DNA of 43,041 nt from Puteibacter caeruleilacunae (GCA_005217565.1 SJCO01000026.1:372-43412), one strand, 5' to 3'. Shown: positions 8,295 through 17,170, numbered from the stretch's first letter. The notes: generated by a model from the sequence alone, not told the origin. Numbers and translations are program-made.

Positions 8295-8831
8295 CTATTC
8301 TACAACCTTATAAATATCCTTCAAATTTCGGCCCCTGCCATTGTAATCTAAACCAAATCCTACGATGAAATCGTTACCAATTTCAAGTCCCACATAATCA
8401 AGAGGAACATCTTTCTTCAACGCTTTTGGCTTAAATAGCAAAGTCGCCACTTTAATCTCTTTTGGTCTGAATGCACTTAACTGATCAAGGATGTTATCCA
8501 TTGAGAATCCTGTATCAACGATATCTTCCAAAATCACACAGGTACGTCCTTCCAGATTTTCGTTCAAACCAATAAGGTGTTTCACTGAACCTGATGAATT
8601 CGTTCCGTGATACGATGCCATCTTTACAAAAGAAATCTCAGCATCAAAATCTAAATTCTTAAACAGATCAGCTGCGAACATAAAGGCACCATTTAAAACA
8701 CTAATGAATACAGGCTCTTTTCCTTTAAGATCCTCATTCATTTTTGCCGCCATTTCTTTGATGGCTCCTTCGATTTTTTCGTATGGAATAAAAGTCTCAA
8801 ACTTTTTATCCAAAACTTGAATGGTTTTCAT
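8295..8831 (-). CDS. hpt: Hypoxanthine phosphoribosyltransferase
   Basis: A 178-residue purine-salvage enzyme that transfers PRPP ribose-phosphate to hypoxanthine and guanine. The PRPP-binding signature CVILEDIVDTGFSM lies near residues 98-111. The flexible-loop region FVKMASYHGTNSSG is at ~70-83, and the base-binding segment KALKKDVPLDYVGLEIGNDFIVGFGLDY is close to the C-terminus. It is the first gene of the hpt-adk unit. A perfect -7 element ~135 bases upstream of the ATG predicts a long 5' leader. Confidence 0.95.
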   Translation of the reverse strand: MKTIQVLDKKFETFIPYEKIEGAIKEMAAKMNEDLKGKEPVFISVLNGAFMFAADLFKNLDFDAEISFVKMASYHGTNSSGSVKHLIGLNENLEGRTCVILEDIVDTGFSMDNILDQLSAFRPKEIKVATLLFKPKALKKDVPLDYVGLEIGNDFIVGFGLDYNGRGRNLKDIYKVVE

Positions 8832-9190
8832 TCGTTTATAGTTTTAAATAAACAATAATTGAACACTTGCCTTTCCGACAAGCCACATGAAAAAACCAAA
8901 GTTCCATGAACCGGAATCTCCGCTAATCTCATGATTTAATTATCAGTACAAAAACATTCGCGCAGCAAAGGTAGTTTATCATTTCAATGCTCTGGGCATT
9001 CTCTTTTCAAAACCATGGCTTGTAAACAATTTATTAATGCACTTGATTTTCCAATGCTAAATATTCACAAATTCCATTAACTCAGCGCTCAAATTTTTAT
9101 CAATATCTGATAAAAAAGCTTTTCTTTGCTACAGGAAAAGACGCAAAATAACAAAACAAATTTCTCTTGTAAAAATAAATTACTCAAAAC
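8832..9190. other. Divergent hpt / purE intergenic region
   Basis: No coding frame is seen. It holds the hpt -7 element and, between that and hpt, a ~128-base leader with short hairpins such as GTTCcatGAAC and CTTG/CAAG around CCTTTCCGA. On the purE side TTTCTTTG at 9121-9128 misses the TAnnTTTG consensus at one position and could be the purE -7 element. No match to a purine riboswitch core was recognised. Confidence 0.5.
8966..8973 (-). promoter_or_regulatory. Bacteroidota-type -7 promoter element for hpt-adk
   Basis: On the minus strand this reads TACCTTTG, a perfect TAnnTTTG element. A start about seven bases downstream would give an hpt leader of roughly 128 bases. No good -33 element is visible. 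Confidence 0.5.
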
Positions 9191-9697
9191 ATGAAAGCAG
9201 TTGTAAGTATCATCATGGGAAGCACTTCCGATCTTAAGGTTATGGAAGGGGCTGCACAAATCCTAAATGAGTTCAAAATTCCATTTGAAATTAATGCTTT
9301 ATCGGCTCACAGAACTCCTGAAGAGGTAGAAAAATTTGCTAAGGGAGCTAAAGAGCGTGGTATCAAAGTTATTATTGCCGGAGCCGGAATGGCTGCTCAC
9401 CTACCAGGTGTTATCGCTGCAATGACTCCACTTCCAATTATTGGAGTACCTATCAACGCTAGTCTTGACGGATGGGATGCACTTTTAGCTATCGCTCAAA
9501 TGCCTCCGGGAATTCCTGTTGCAACCGTTGCTGTTAATGGTGCAAGAAACGCTGGAATCCTTGCTGTTCAGATGTTGTCACTTGGTAATGAAGAATTGGC
9601 AACTCAATTTGTTGAGTTCAAAGAAGACCTTAAGCAAAAGATTGTTAAAGCTAATGAAGATCTTGCTGAGGTAAAGTTTGAATACAAAACAAACTAA
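9191..9697 (+). CDS. purE: N5-carboxyaminoimidazole ribonucleotide mutase (PurE class I)
   Basis: A 168-residue enzyme that converts N5-CAIR to CAIR in de novo purine synthesis. The class I signature GSTSDLKVM is at residues ~10-18, the catalytic-His loop SAHRTPEEV at ~39-47, and the glycine-rich GAGMAAHLPGVIAAMT and PVINASLDGWDALLAIAQMPPGIPV-type region follow, here VPINASLDGWDALL. Length is typical. No purK lies nearby. It is divergent from hpt-adk and monocistronic, with a hairpin terminator straight after the stop. Confidence 0.96.
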   Translation: MKAVVSIIMGSTSDLKVMEGAAQILNEFKIPFEINALSAHRTPEEVEKFAKGAKERGIKVIIAGAGMAAHLPGVIAAMTPLPIIGVPINASLDGWDALLAIAQMPPGIPVATVAVNGARNAGILAVQMLSLGNEELATQFVEFKEDLKQKIVKANEDLAEVKFEYKTN

Positions 9698-9706
9698 TAT
9701 CATATG

Positions 9707-9740
9707 AGGCATCCTTTTTAGGGTGCCTTCTTTCTTTTTC
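9707..9740 (+). terminator. Rho-independent terminator of purE
   Basis: AGGCATCC pairs with GGGTGCCT around TTTTTA (one G-U pair), followed by the T-rich tract TCTTTCTTTTT. Confidence 0.8.
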
Positions 9741-9809
9741 AGTCAATTCTTCCTAACTTGAGGGGTGTTATTCTTAATGAATAGCGTAATTTTTTACCTC
9801 AAGCAATTC

Positions 9810-10643
9810 ATGAAACGTTCAATTATGATGTTGTCGTTGCTGAGCCTGTTGTTGACCGGGCCTTTAAAAGCAACCGACAAACTAACAACTGGTGCCAAAG
9901 CTGCATCTCTTTCCAACGCAGCAACATGCCTTACTGGCATAGGGGCAGCTATGCATAATCAGGCAGGATTAACAACGATATCAAAGCCTGTAGTTGATAT
10001 TTCTTATACCGATCACTTCTCACTGGACATTCTTTCCGATCGCTCAATATGTTTCGCAATACCACTAGCTAATAGTGTATGGTCGGCTAGTTATGCCGAG
10101 ACTGGTTATGAATTATGGAAGGAGTCGCGCATGGCTATGACGCTTGCCAAATCGTTTGGGAGGAAGCTATCTGTTGCCTTACAGTTCGATCTCTATGATC
10201 AGTATTATGCCGAAGACCATAAAAACCTTCAGGTATTCATTCCTGAATTCGGTCTTCAATATCATACACCAACCATTGATCTGGGATTTCATCTTTTTAA
10301 TCCACTCCAGGCAGGTTATCACACCCTCAACTCAATAGAGCATCTTCCTTTATTAATCAATACAGGTGTAGCTTTACACCCCGATAAGAATATCATTATC
10401 TATTGCGATATGCATTACCGCAAGCATTACGATTACTCCTTACTGGTGGGAACAGCATATGATATCACGCGTCAACTTTCTTTGTATGCGGGAGTGAACG
10501 CCCGACAAGCATCCTATTCTTTTGGCTTGGGCTACTCGTGGCATCATTTCAATGTTAACATCTCCATGTCGAACCATCAGCAACTGGGCTTAACTCCTGC
10601 GGTGTCCTTACAATATCACTTCAGCAAACATCATCACTCTTAA
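9810..10643 (+). CDS. PorV/PorQ-like (UPF0164-type) outer-membrane beta-barrel protein
   Basis: Taken from the internal ATG, the protein has 277 residues and a clean signal peptide (MKRSIMMLSLLSLLLTG, cleavage after LKA). A longer frame begins 15 codons upstream but puts polar residues before the signal. The mature N-terminus GAKAASLSNAATCLTGIGAAMHNQAGL follows the G-A-R-A-A-x-L-G-x-A ... N-x-A-G-L pattern of PorV/PorQ/UPF0164 outer-membrane proteins. The rest is alternating amphipathic strands ending in aromatic VSLQYHF. Family members include type IX secretion components, but no secretion genes are nearby. The 28-base gap to the helix-hairpin-helix protein suggests co-transcription and a joint outer-membrane role. 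Confidence 0.7.
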   Translation: MKRSIMMLSLLSLLLTGPLKATDKLTTGAKAASLSNAATCLTGIGAAMHNQAGLTTISKPVVDISYTDHFSLDILSDRSICFAIPLANSVWSASYAETGYELWKESRMAMTLAKSFGRKLSVALQFDLYDQYYAEDHKNLQVFIPEFGLQYHTPTIDLGFHLFNPLQAGYHTLNSIEHLPLLINTGVALHPDKNIIIYCDMHYRKHYDYSLLVGTAYDITRQLSLYAGVNARQASYSFGLGYSWHHFNVNISMSNHQQLGLTPAVSLQYHFSKHHHS

Positions 10644-10671
10644 TCATTAAACGCATTACGACATTCTAGTC

Positions 10672-12690
10672 ATGAAACACATTACTATTTTTTTCTTCTG
10701 CTTTTTTTCAACTCTCATTGGTTTTGGTCAAAGCAATATTTCAAAAGACTTGTTATATCAACAATTTATCGAAGAGCTGCTGTCAGCCGACAATGAAGAT
10801 CAGTCTTCTTTACTGGAAGAGATTGAATACCTGTACCACCATCCATTGGATATTAACAATGCAACAAACGATGAACTGAGTCAGCTCTTCTTTCTCGACT
10901 CTTATCAAATTGCCTCTATATTATTATATAGGCAAGAACAAGGAGGCTTTGTCAGTCCGTTTGAGTTTATTGCTATTGACGGTCTCACGACTAGCGAGGC
11001 TAAATATTTATCGTTGTTCACCTGTATAGGAGATATTAAGGAGTCGCCAACAAAACCTTCTTTGAAATACATTAAGCATGAAATTGTCTCCTCAACATCG
11101 GCTACACTGGAGAAACAGAAAGGCTATCAAAAGCCTTATGATGAGGGTGGCTTTAAGGGAAATCATTGGAAGAAATACCTCAGGTGGACTGCGCGTTCCG
11201 GTAAAGACATGGAAGTAGGAACTACAATGGAGACTGATCCGGGTGAACCATTTTTCAAATCCCCCAACAAGGCTGGCTTTGATTATTATTCATTTCATGC
11301 AATCTATTCTCCTCGTCGTACTTTACAGACTATCGTGGTAGGTGATTACATCTGCAGAACAGGGCTCGGCCTTTCGCTATGGTCGGGTTATGGCATTCGC
11401 AAATCAGCATCATTAACTTCTGTCACGATGCCACAACTGGGATTGGCTCCTTATCGCTCTTCTCGAGAGAATCATTTCCTTCGTGGCATTGGCACTCAGT
11501 TTAAATGGAAGGAGTTTCAATTGGTATCTTTTTTCTCCTCACGCAAAGCTGATGCGCTATTGAACATACGGGGCGATTCTATTATCTCTATCCAGTCATC
11601 TGGATATCATCGCACCAGCAATGAACTCGATCGCAAAAACAATATCGTTGAAACCATCTATGGAACATCTCTCCTTTGGTCTCACAATAGATGGAGGGCC
11701 CAGCTGAATGTCAATCAAAAACAATATAGTAAGGCAATTCTACCCGGCAGTAGACCTTACCAACGCTACAATTTTTCAGCAAAAACCAATAGCAATATCT
11801 CCACGACCCTCTTCTGGGTCGATAACGGAATTAATGTTTCTACCGAGACAGCCATTAGTAGTTCTTCAGGTATCGCCACCCTGCAGAAAGTCATTCTTAG
11901 TCCTGCCATACTTGCGCGATTTAGCATTATCCACCGCTACTACCAACGCAATTATCATTCAAATATGGGAAGTTCATTTACCGAGAATAACCTTAAGAAT
12001 GAACACGGATTATATATAGGTACAGAACTTCTGCCCTGCTCACATTGGAAAATCAATGCTTATTTCGATTCCTGGAAATGCCCTTGGTTAAACTATAACA
12101 ATATCTCTCCCTCAAATGGGAAAGACTATCTGGTTCAATTTAGTTTTTCTCCTTCTGGCAAGCATCAGTGCTATCTGAGAATCAAGGAAAAGACTGAAGA
12201 CCATAATGGAACAGCATCAACTGGCGTGAAAAAAGAGTATCAAACCACCAAGACTTCGATGCGCCTGAATCACCTATGGCAAGTGAATCCATACCTTTCT
12301 ATTCAAAACCGTATGGAGCAGGTGACTTATCATACTGAAATCACACCAAAGGAAAAAGGTTGGTTGTTGTTTGCGCAACTAAACTGGTCTCCTCAATCGC
12401 AAAAGCTAAAACTGAATTATCGATTTTCCTGGTTCAAAACTGCATCATATAATACCCGTGTATATAGTTATGAAAATGATCTATTGTACGCATTATCCAC
12501 TCCTTCGATGTTCGGACAAGGGATACGTTCATATCTAAACTGTGCATGGAACATCTCATCAAGCTTAGCGCTTAGGGGAAAACTGGCTTATACGTATTAT
12601 AGCCATCAGCAATCAATAGGATCGGGACTCACATTGATTGATGCTCCGCATAAAACAGAACTAAAATTACAGGCCAGAATTAAGTTCTAA
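10672..12690 (+). CDS. Secreted helix-hairpin-helix protein with predicted C-terminal beta-barrel
   Basis: A 672-residue protein with signal peptide MKHITIFFFCFFSTLIGFGQ. Residues ~55-122 hold a ComEA-like helix-hairpin-helix module: LDINNATNDELSQLFFLD, then ILLYRQEQGGFVSPFEFIAIDGLT. The remaining ~530 residues are rich in alternating aromatic/polar strands (for example LQTIVVGDYICRTGLGLSLWSG and the C-terminal KTELKLQARIKF), typical of an outer-membrane barrel that ends in Phe. The HhH module is known to bind DNA in ComEA, the periplasmic competence receptor. Barrel-fused versions occur in Bacteroidota without an assigned function. It pairs with the PorV-like protein upstream. DNA binding here is an inference. 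Confidence 0.75.
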   Translation: MKHITIFFFCFFSTLIGFGQSNISKDLLYQQFIEELLSADNEDQSSLLEEIEYLYHHPLDINNATNDELSQLFFLDSYQIASILLYRQEQGGFVSPFEFIAIDGLTTSEAKYLSLFTCIGDIKESPTKPSLKYIKHEIVSSTSATLEKQKGYQKPYDEGGFKGNHWKKYLRWTARSGKDMEVGTTMETDPGEPFFKSPNKAGFDYYSFHAIYSPRRTLQTIVVGDYICRTGLGLSLWSGYGIRKSASLTSVTMPQLGLAPYRSSRENHFLRGIGTQFKWKEFQLVSFFSSRKADALLNIRGDSIISIQSSGYHRTSNELDRKNNIVETIYGTSLLWSHNRWRAQLNVNQKQYSKAILPGSRPYQRYNFSAKTNSNISTTLFWVDNGINVSTETAISSSSGIATLQKVILSPAILARFSIIHRYYQRNYHSNMGSSFTENNLKNEHGLYIGTELLPCSHWKINAYFDSWKCPWLNYNNISPSNGKDYLVQFSFSPSGKHQCYLRIKEKTEDHNGTASTGVKKEYQTTKTSMRLNHLWQVNPYLSIQNRMEQVTYHTEITPKEKGWLLFAQLNWSPQSQKLKLNYRFSWFKTASYNTRVYSYENDLLYALSTPSMFGQGIRSYLNCAWNISSSLALRGKLAYTYYSHQQSIGSGLTLIDAPHKTELKLQARIKF

Positions 12691-12736
12691 ACGCATTTCT
12701 TTAGATTTCAAATTACCCTGTTCTCAATTAAATTTG

Positions 12737-12744
12737 TACTTTTG
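12737..12744 (+). promoter_or_regulatory. Bacteroidota-type -7 promoter element for the acyltransferase gene
   Basis: TACTTTTG matches TAnnTTTG exactly, about 61 bases upstream of the ATG at 12805 and after the stop of the barrel gene. No good -33 element is seen at 19-base spacing. Confidence 0.5.
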
Positions 12745-12804
12745 CACCTTGTTAATTAATTAGGCTAATTTTTATTACCAGAAAGCCAGCAACTTAACGC
12801 AATA

Positions 12805-13959
12805 ATGATGGACATAGAGAATAACTTTGATGATATTCGCTCTTACAATGATGATGAAGTTAATTCAACACTCAAAGAATTAATTGCAGATCCTCAGTTT
12901 GATTCGGTACTCGAATACATTTTTAAAGACCAGAACATGATAGCTAAGGTCAAACAAGACTTGTCGAAAGTAGACAATGTATATGACCTTCAGATAAATT
13001 TCATGTATCCGCTAATCAAGGATATATTAGGAAAAAGTACTGACGGCATTACTTGTTCCGGACTTGAGAATGTTGATAAAAACAAAAGTTATTTGTTCAT
13101 CTCAAATCATCGTGATATTATACTCGACTCTGCCTTCATGAACATGTTGATGCATAGTCAGGGATTGAATACCACAGATATCGCCATCGGTAATAACTTA
13201 TTAATCTTCGAATGGATTGAGAAGTTAGTAAGATTGAACCGCGCATTCCTGGTTAAAAGAAATCTTCCAGGAAAACAGATGTTGGAAGCTTCGAAAAAGC
13301 TGTCTCAATATATTCGCCTGAATGTATCTGAGAAAGAGGAATCGGTTTGGATTGCTCAACGTGAAGGACGTTCAAAAGATGGAAACGATCAAACTCAGGT
13401 AGCACTATTAAAGATGCTTAACATGAGTAATACAAAATCGTTTGAAGAAGGTTTTGGTGAACTAAGTCTTGTGCCTTTGTCTATTTCATACGAAATTGAG
13501 CCTTGTGGTAGCGAAAAGGTATATGAGTTGATGAGCCGCGAAGATAATCCCGACTTCCAGAAAACGCCAAAAGATGACCTTGTGGCTATGGCTGAAGGAT
13601 TGAGTAATGAAAAGGGGCGCGTTAATTTTGCTTTTGGTAAACCTATCGATATTAACCACACATCAATCGCAACTGCTAAAAACAACAACAAAAAATTAGC
13701 AGCATTGGCTGAGCTGGTTGATGAAAGCATTTATACTTCCTATAAGCTTTGGCCTAACAACTATATTGCTTACGACTTGCTAAATAGCACCGATAAATAT
13801 GCTCAGAAAGCTTATTATACGGCTGATCAGAAGGAAGCATTTACAGCACTGACTGCAAGCCGATTGAGCAAGATGGAAGCGATGAAGGAAAGAGCTGAAA
13901 AACTATGGCTGCAAATGTATGCCAATCCTGTAGTGAATTTTGAAAAGTGTGGTGAGTAA
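12805..13959 (+). CDS. Lysophospholipid / glycerol-phosphate acyltransferase family protein
   Basis: A 384-residue protein of the PlsC/hemolysin-type acyltransferase superfamily. The catalytic motif is SNHRDIILD, in which His and Asp are five residues apart (HX5D). This is the spacing of the ornithine/hemolysin-type branch rather than the HX4D of classical PlsC. Further blocks are AFLVKRN (substrate site), WIAQREGRSKDGND (equivalent to the EGTRS block) and SLVPLSISYEIEP. It likely transfers an acyl chain to a lysolipid or amino lipid at the inner membrane, and the acceptor is unknown. Two adjacent ATGs could both serve as start. A bidirectional terminator separates it from convergent uraA. 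Confidence 0.8.
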   Translation: MMDIENNFDDIRSYNDDEVNSTLKELIADPQFDSVLEYIFKDQNMIAKVKQDLSKVDNVYDLQINFMYPLIKDILGKSTDGITCSGLENVDKNKSYLFISNHRDIILDSAFMNMLMHSQGLNTTDIAIGNNLLIFEWIEKLVRLNRAFLVKRNLPGKQMLEASKKLSQYIRLNVSEKEESVWIAQREGRSKDGNDQTQVALLKMLNMSNTKSFEEGFGELSLVPLSISYEIEPCGSEKVYELMSREDNPDFQKTPKDDLVAMAEGLSNEKGRVNFAFGKPIDINHTSIATAKNNNKKLAALAELVDESIYTSYKLWPNNYIAYDLLNSTDKYAQKAYYTADQKEAFTALTASRLSKMEAMKERAEKLWLQMYANPVVNFEKCGE

Positions 13960-14002
13960 AGATTAATCCTAGAGATTATCTTTCTGCCAGATAACGATTA
14001 TA

Positions 14003-14041
14003 AAAAACCCCGTTCGGATGATTCATTCGAACGGGGTTTTT
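14003..14041. terminator. Bidirectional terminator between the acyltransferase gene and uraA
   Basis: A perfect 14-bp inverted repeat, AAAAACCCCGTTCG and CGAACGGGGTTTTT, surrounds an 11-base loop. The A-run on one side and T-run on the other let it work on both convergent transcripts. Confidence 0.92.
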
Positions 14042-14061
14042 CTTTATCTATACAGTACTAA

Positions 14062-15276
14062 TTACTGAACATCCACTTTCTTTGAATCTCCTGGAAGAAC
14101 AAGATTAAGAATTACACCTACTACAGATGCCAATCCAATTCCTGCCATTGAGAATGTTCCCCAACTAATTACAGCACCACCAACTCCTACAGTAAGGATG
14201 ATAGAAATAATTACCTGGTTTCTAGTCTTCGACATATCTGTTTTTGACTCGATCAAGGTCTTGATACCTACTGATGCAATCATACCAAATAACAACAACA
14301 TGATACCACCTAATACAGCCTGAGGAATAGTCTTAAGGAATCCACTGATTTTTCCAACCAATGAGAATACGATTGCAGTAATTGCAGAAATTCTTAGTAC
14401 TAGAGGATTTGTTACTTTAGTCAAAGTAATTGCTCCTGTCACCTCAGAATAAGTGGTGTTAGGAGGTCCTCCCATGAAACCTGCAAATGCAGATGCAACA
14501 CCATCTCCTAGTAAGGTTCTGTGCAATCCTGGCTTCTCAATAAAGTCCTTCTCGGCAACACTACCAATTGCGTACATATCACCAACGTGCTCAATCACTG
14601 GTGCAACTGCTACTGGAATCATATATACAATAGCTCCCCAATTAAACTCAGGAAATGTAAAATCTGGCAATGCAAACCACGTTGCTTCTACAATAGGAGT
14701 AAAATCAACAGCACCAGCAACAACAGAGGCAACATAACCAACCACAATTCCGGCAAAAATAGGAATCAACTTAATCATTCCACGTGTAAAAACCACAACA
14801 ACAATAGCAGTAATCAATGCAAGAATTGCAATCCACCACTCAGTTTTTGCCATATTAACACCTACTGATGCCAACGACAAACCAATTACCATGATCACAG
14901 GTCCTACAACCACCGAAGGGAATAACTTTTCAATAAACTTCAGTCCCCTGGCTTTTACCAACCCTGAAACTAATGTGTAAACTACACCAACTGCCACTAA
15001 ACCTCCTAATGTTCCAGGCAATCCATACAACTCTGTTGATTTCTGAATAGGTGCAATAAAAGCAAAGCTACTTCCCAGGAATACAGGAACCATCCCCTTG
15101 GTTATCAAGTGAAAGATTAATGTTCCGACACCTGCGGTGAATAATGCAACAGCAGGATCAATGCCCACCAACAAAGGAACCAGCACTGTTGCTCCAAAAG
15201 CTACGAATAGGAACTGAATCCCCAATACGGTATTCTTAAAATTGATACCGCCTCCATTTTGTAAATTTTCCGACAT
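14062..15276 (-). CDS. uraA: Uracil permease (NCS2 / uracil-xanthine permease family)
   Basis: A 404-residue polytopic inner-membrane proton symporter for nucleobases with about 14 hydrophobic segments. The family motifs are GSSFAFIAP (near residue 70), VAVAPVIEHVGD (near 230), whose Glu matches the uracil-binding E241 of E. coli UraA, and GGPPNTTYSEVTG (near 275), whose Glu matches E290. The glutamates and the length favour uracil over xanthine/urate, although the subfamily cannot be settled by eye. A ~140-base gap separates its start from the recJ stop. Its leader contains a possible structured element. Confidence 0.88.
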   Translation of the reverse strand: MSENLQNGGGINFKNTVLGIQFLFVAFGATVLVPLLVGIDPAVALFTAGVGTLIFHLITKGMVPVFLGSSFAFIAPIQKSTELYGLPGTLGGLVAVGVVYTLVSGLVKARGLKFIEKLFPSVVVGPVIMVIGLSLASVGVNMAKTEWWIAILALITAIVVVVFTRGMIKLIPIFAGIVVGYVASVVAGAVDFTPIVEATWFALPDFTFPEFNWGAIVYMIPVAVAPVIEHVGDMYAIGSVAEKDFIEKPGLHRTLLGDGVASAFAGFMGGPPNTTYSEVTGAITLTKVTNPLVLRISAITAIVFSLVGKISGFLKTIPQAVLGGIMLLLFGMIASVGIKTLIESKTDMSKTRNQVIISIILTVGVGGAVISWGTFSMAGIGLASVVGVILNLVLPGDSKKVDVQ

Positions 15277-15348
15277 AGTAAATTCGTAATTTAAGAAACT
15301 TAATATTCTATTTTCAATTATTTATTCTCATTCACACACACCTGTCCT

Positions 15349-15398
15349 TGCCACGCAGTCCTTCCCCAAACGCATCAACATCCTCTGCTCACACGGCA
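15349..15398 (-). other. Possible structured 5' leader element of uraA
   Basis: In this AT-rich genome the uraA leader has a local G-rich block. On the minus strand TGCC pairs with GGCA and, inside it, GCAG with CTGC, enclosing a ~26-base G-rich loop. The stems are short and no known riboswitch was recognised, so this is only a candidate attenuator or regulatory RNA. Confidence 0.25.
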
Positions 15399-15418
15399 TA
15401 AAAACAGTTCTCTATTAA

Positions 15419-17131
15419 CTATAATCTTTGAATATCTCTTAAATACAGCTGTATTGATGTTTTACCTCGAAACTCATTCTCCATCACTGAATAACAGACA
15501 TCAAAAGGCAATCCTTGCTTAACAACTTCAAAGTTCTCGGCCTGTGAAAATGCAATTCCTGCATACACCGAACTAGAACTATTGGCTTCAATTAAGTCAA
15601 GCTTAATATGTTCTTCATTCTTTCCTACCAATCGACTTGTTCCGTAATCAAATACATTTTCGGTCACAAAGACTGGTCTCATATTATGTGGCCCAAATGG
15701 CTCAAATTGCTTTAAAATACGAACAAATTTCGGGGTTAAATCTGATAGTTGAACTTTACAATCAACATCAATAGTATGTACCAACTGCTTGTCGGTAATA
15801 CTTTCGTGGACAATCTTTTCAAATCGACGCTTAAACGCTGGGATATTTTCAATTTTCATTGTCATCCCTGCTGCATACATATGTCCACCGTACGACTCCA
15901 GCAAGTCGCTGCATTTTCCAATGGCTTCATATAAATCAAAGTCCTTTACCGATCTGGCTGAACCTGTAGCCATTCCATTGGATTCGGTCATAATAACCGT
16001 TGGTCTGTAAAATGATTCTGTCAATCGGGAAGCTACAATTCCTACAACACCTTTATGCCAGTCGCGGTTATAAAGTACTGTTGTACATTGCCCCGAAGAC
16101 TCTGGATCTTCAGTAATCATGTTCAGCGCCTCCTGAGTGATATCGCGATCAAGTGTCTTACGAATTTCATTGTACGAGTTGATCTCCTCACCTAATCTTG
16201 TTGCTTCTTCTTCATCCTCAACGACAAGAATCTTTACTGATTTCTTTCCATGTTCAATTCTTCCTGAAGCATTTAAGCGAGGCCCGATCTTAAACACAAT
16301 ATCACTGATGGAATGTTCCATTCCTAACATTCCGGAATATTTGATAATTGTTTTCAACCCTAAAGAAGGATCGGTATTCAATTTCTTTAATCCGAAATGA
16401 GCCAATACTCTGTTCTCACCGGTAACCGGTACAATATCGGAGGCAATACTAACAACCACCAAATCCAACAGGTCGTTCAACTGATCCTCTGGAAGGTGAT
16501 GTTTAATGGAATATGCCTGTAGTAACTTAAAACCTACACCACAACCCGATAGATCCTTGTAAGGGTAACTACAATCTTTCCTTTTAGGATCGAGTACTGC
16601 CACTGCATCTGGAATTTCATCATCTGGATTATGGTGATCACAAACGATAAAATCGATACCAAGCTCTGCAGCTTTTTCAATTTTATCAGCAGCTTTAATT
16701 CCACAGTCAAGCGCGATTACCAATGTAATCTTCTTTTCCTGTGCGTACTCTATACTTTGATTGGAAATACCGTAACCTTCGGAATATCGATCTGGAATGT
16801 AGTATTCAATGTTGGTGAATTTACTTTTCAAAAACATGTACATCATCGCAACTGATGTAGTTCCATCCACATCGTAGTCGCCATAAATCAATACACGTTC
16901 ATCAGTTTCAATTGCACGTTCTAACCGTTCCACCGCTTTATCCATATCCTTCATCAGGAACGGATCGTGGAGGTCTGACAACTTAGGACGAAAAAAAGCC
17001 TTGGCTTCTTCGAAAGTTTTAATCCCTCGCTGTACCAACAGTCTTGCAATGGTCATATCTACATTCAGCGCAGCTGAGAGATGTTTCACCTCATTTGAGT
17101 CGCCTTGATCTTTTAAATTCCAAATCTTCGT
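15419..17131 (-). CDS. recJ: Single-stranded-DNA-specific exonuclease RecJ
   Basis: A 5'-3' single-strand exonuclease used in recombination and repair. The DHH phosphoesterase motifs are in order: IYGDYDVDGTTSVAM (motif I), VIALDCGIKA (II), VCDHHNPDD (III, the DHH itself), SGCGVGFKL and then LNASGRIEHGKKSV, followed by the DHHA1 and OB-type C-terminal half with GGHMYAAGMT. I take the start at ATG 17131 (MTKIWNLKD, 570 aa). Longer starts at TTG 17173 or ATG 17161 are less likely because a perfect -7 promoter element covers 17171-17178, so transcription should begin near 17164. uraA lies 142 bases downstream on the same strand. Confidence 0.93.
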   Translation of the reverse strand, partial: TKIWNLKDQGDSNEVKHLSAALNVDMTIARLLVQRGIKTFEEAKAFFRPKLSDLHDPFLMKDMDKAVERLERAIETDERVLIYGDYDVDGTTSVAMMYMFLKSKFTNIEYYIPDRYSEGYGISNQSIEYAQEKKITLVIALDCGIKAADKIEKAAELGIDFIVCDHHNPDDEIPDAVAVLDPKRKDCSYPYKDLSGCGVGFKLLQAYSIKHHLPEDQLNDLLDLVVVSIASDIVPVTGENRVLAHFGLKKLNTDPSLGLKTIIKYSGMLGMEHSISDIVFKIGPRLNASGRIEHGKKSVKILVVEDEEEATRLGEEINSYNEIRKTLDRDITQEALNMITEDPESSGQCTTVLYNRDWHKGVVGIVASRLTESFYRPTVIMTESNGMATGSARSVKDFDLYEAIGKCSDLLESYGGHMYAAGMTMKIENIPAFKRRFEKIVHESITDKQLVHTIDVDCKVQLSDLTPKFVRILKQFEPFGPHNMRPVFVTENVFDYGTSRLVGKNEEHIKLDLIEANSSSSVYAGIAFSQAENFEVVKQGLPFDVCYSVMENEFRGKTSIQLYLRDIQRL

Positions 17132-17170
17132 CATGTTGCTTATTAAGTCCTCTTCAGACATAAAATTGTT

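Noticed and set aside
9765-9809. Longer start for the PorV-like protein
   Set aside because: It would place a second hydrophobic stretch before a complete signal peptide that begins at ATG 9810.
9810-10643. Type IX secretion component PorQ/PorV itself
   Set aside because: Only the general PorV/PorQ-like pattern is seen, and no other secretion gene is nearby, so only the superfamily is called.
14453-14868. Two plus-strand frames opposite uraA
   Set aside because: Their composition (Asn/His-rich, Ser/Pro-rich) is the mirror image of the membrane-protein codons of uraA; they have no independent support.
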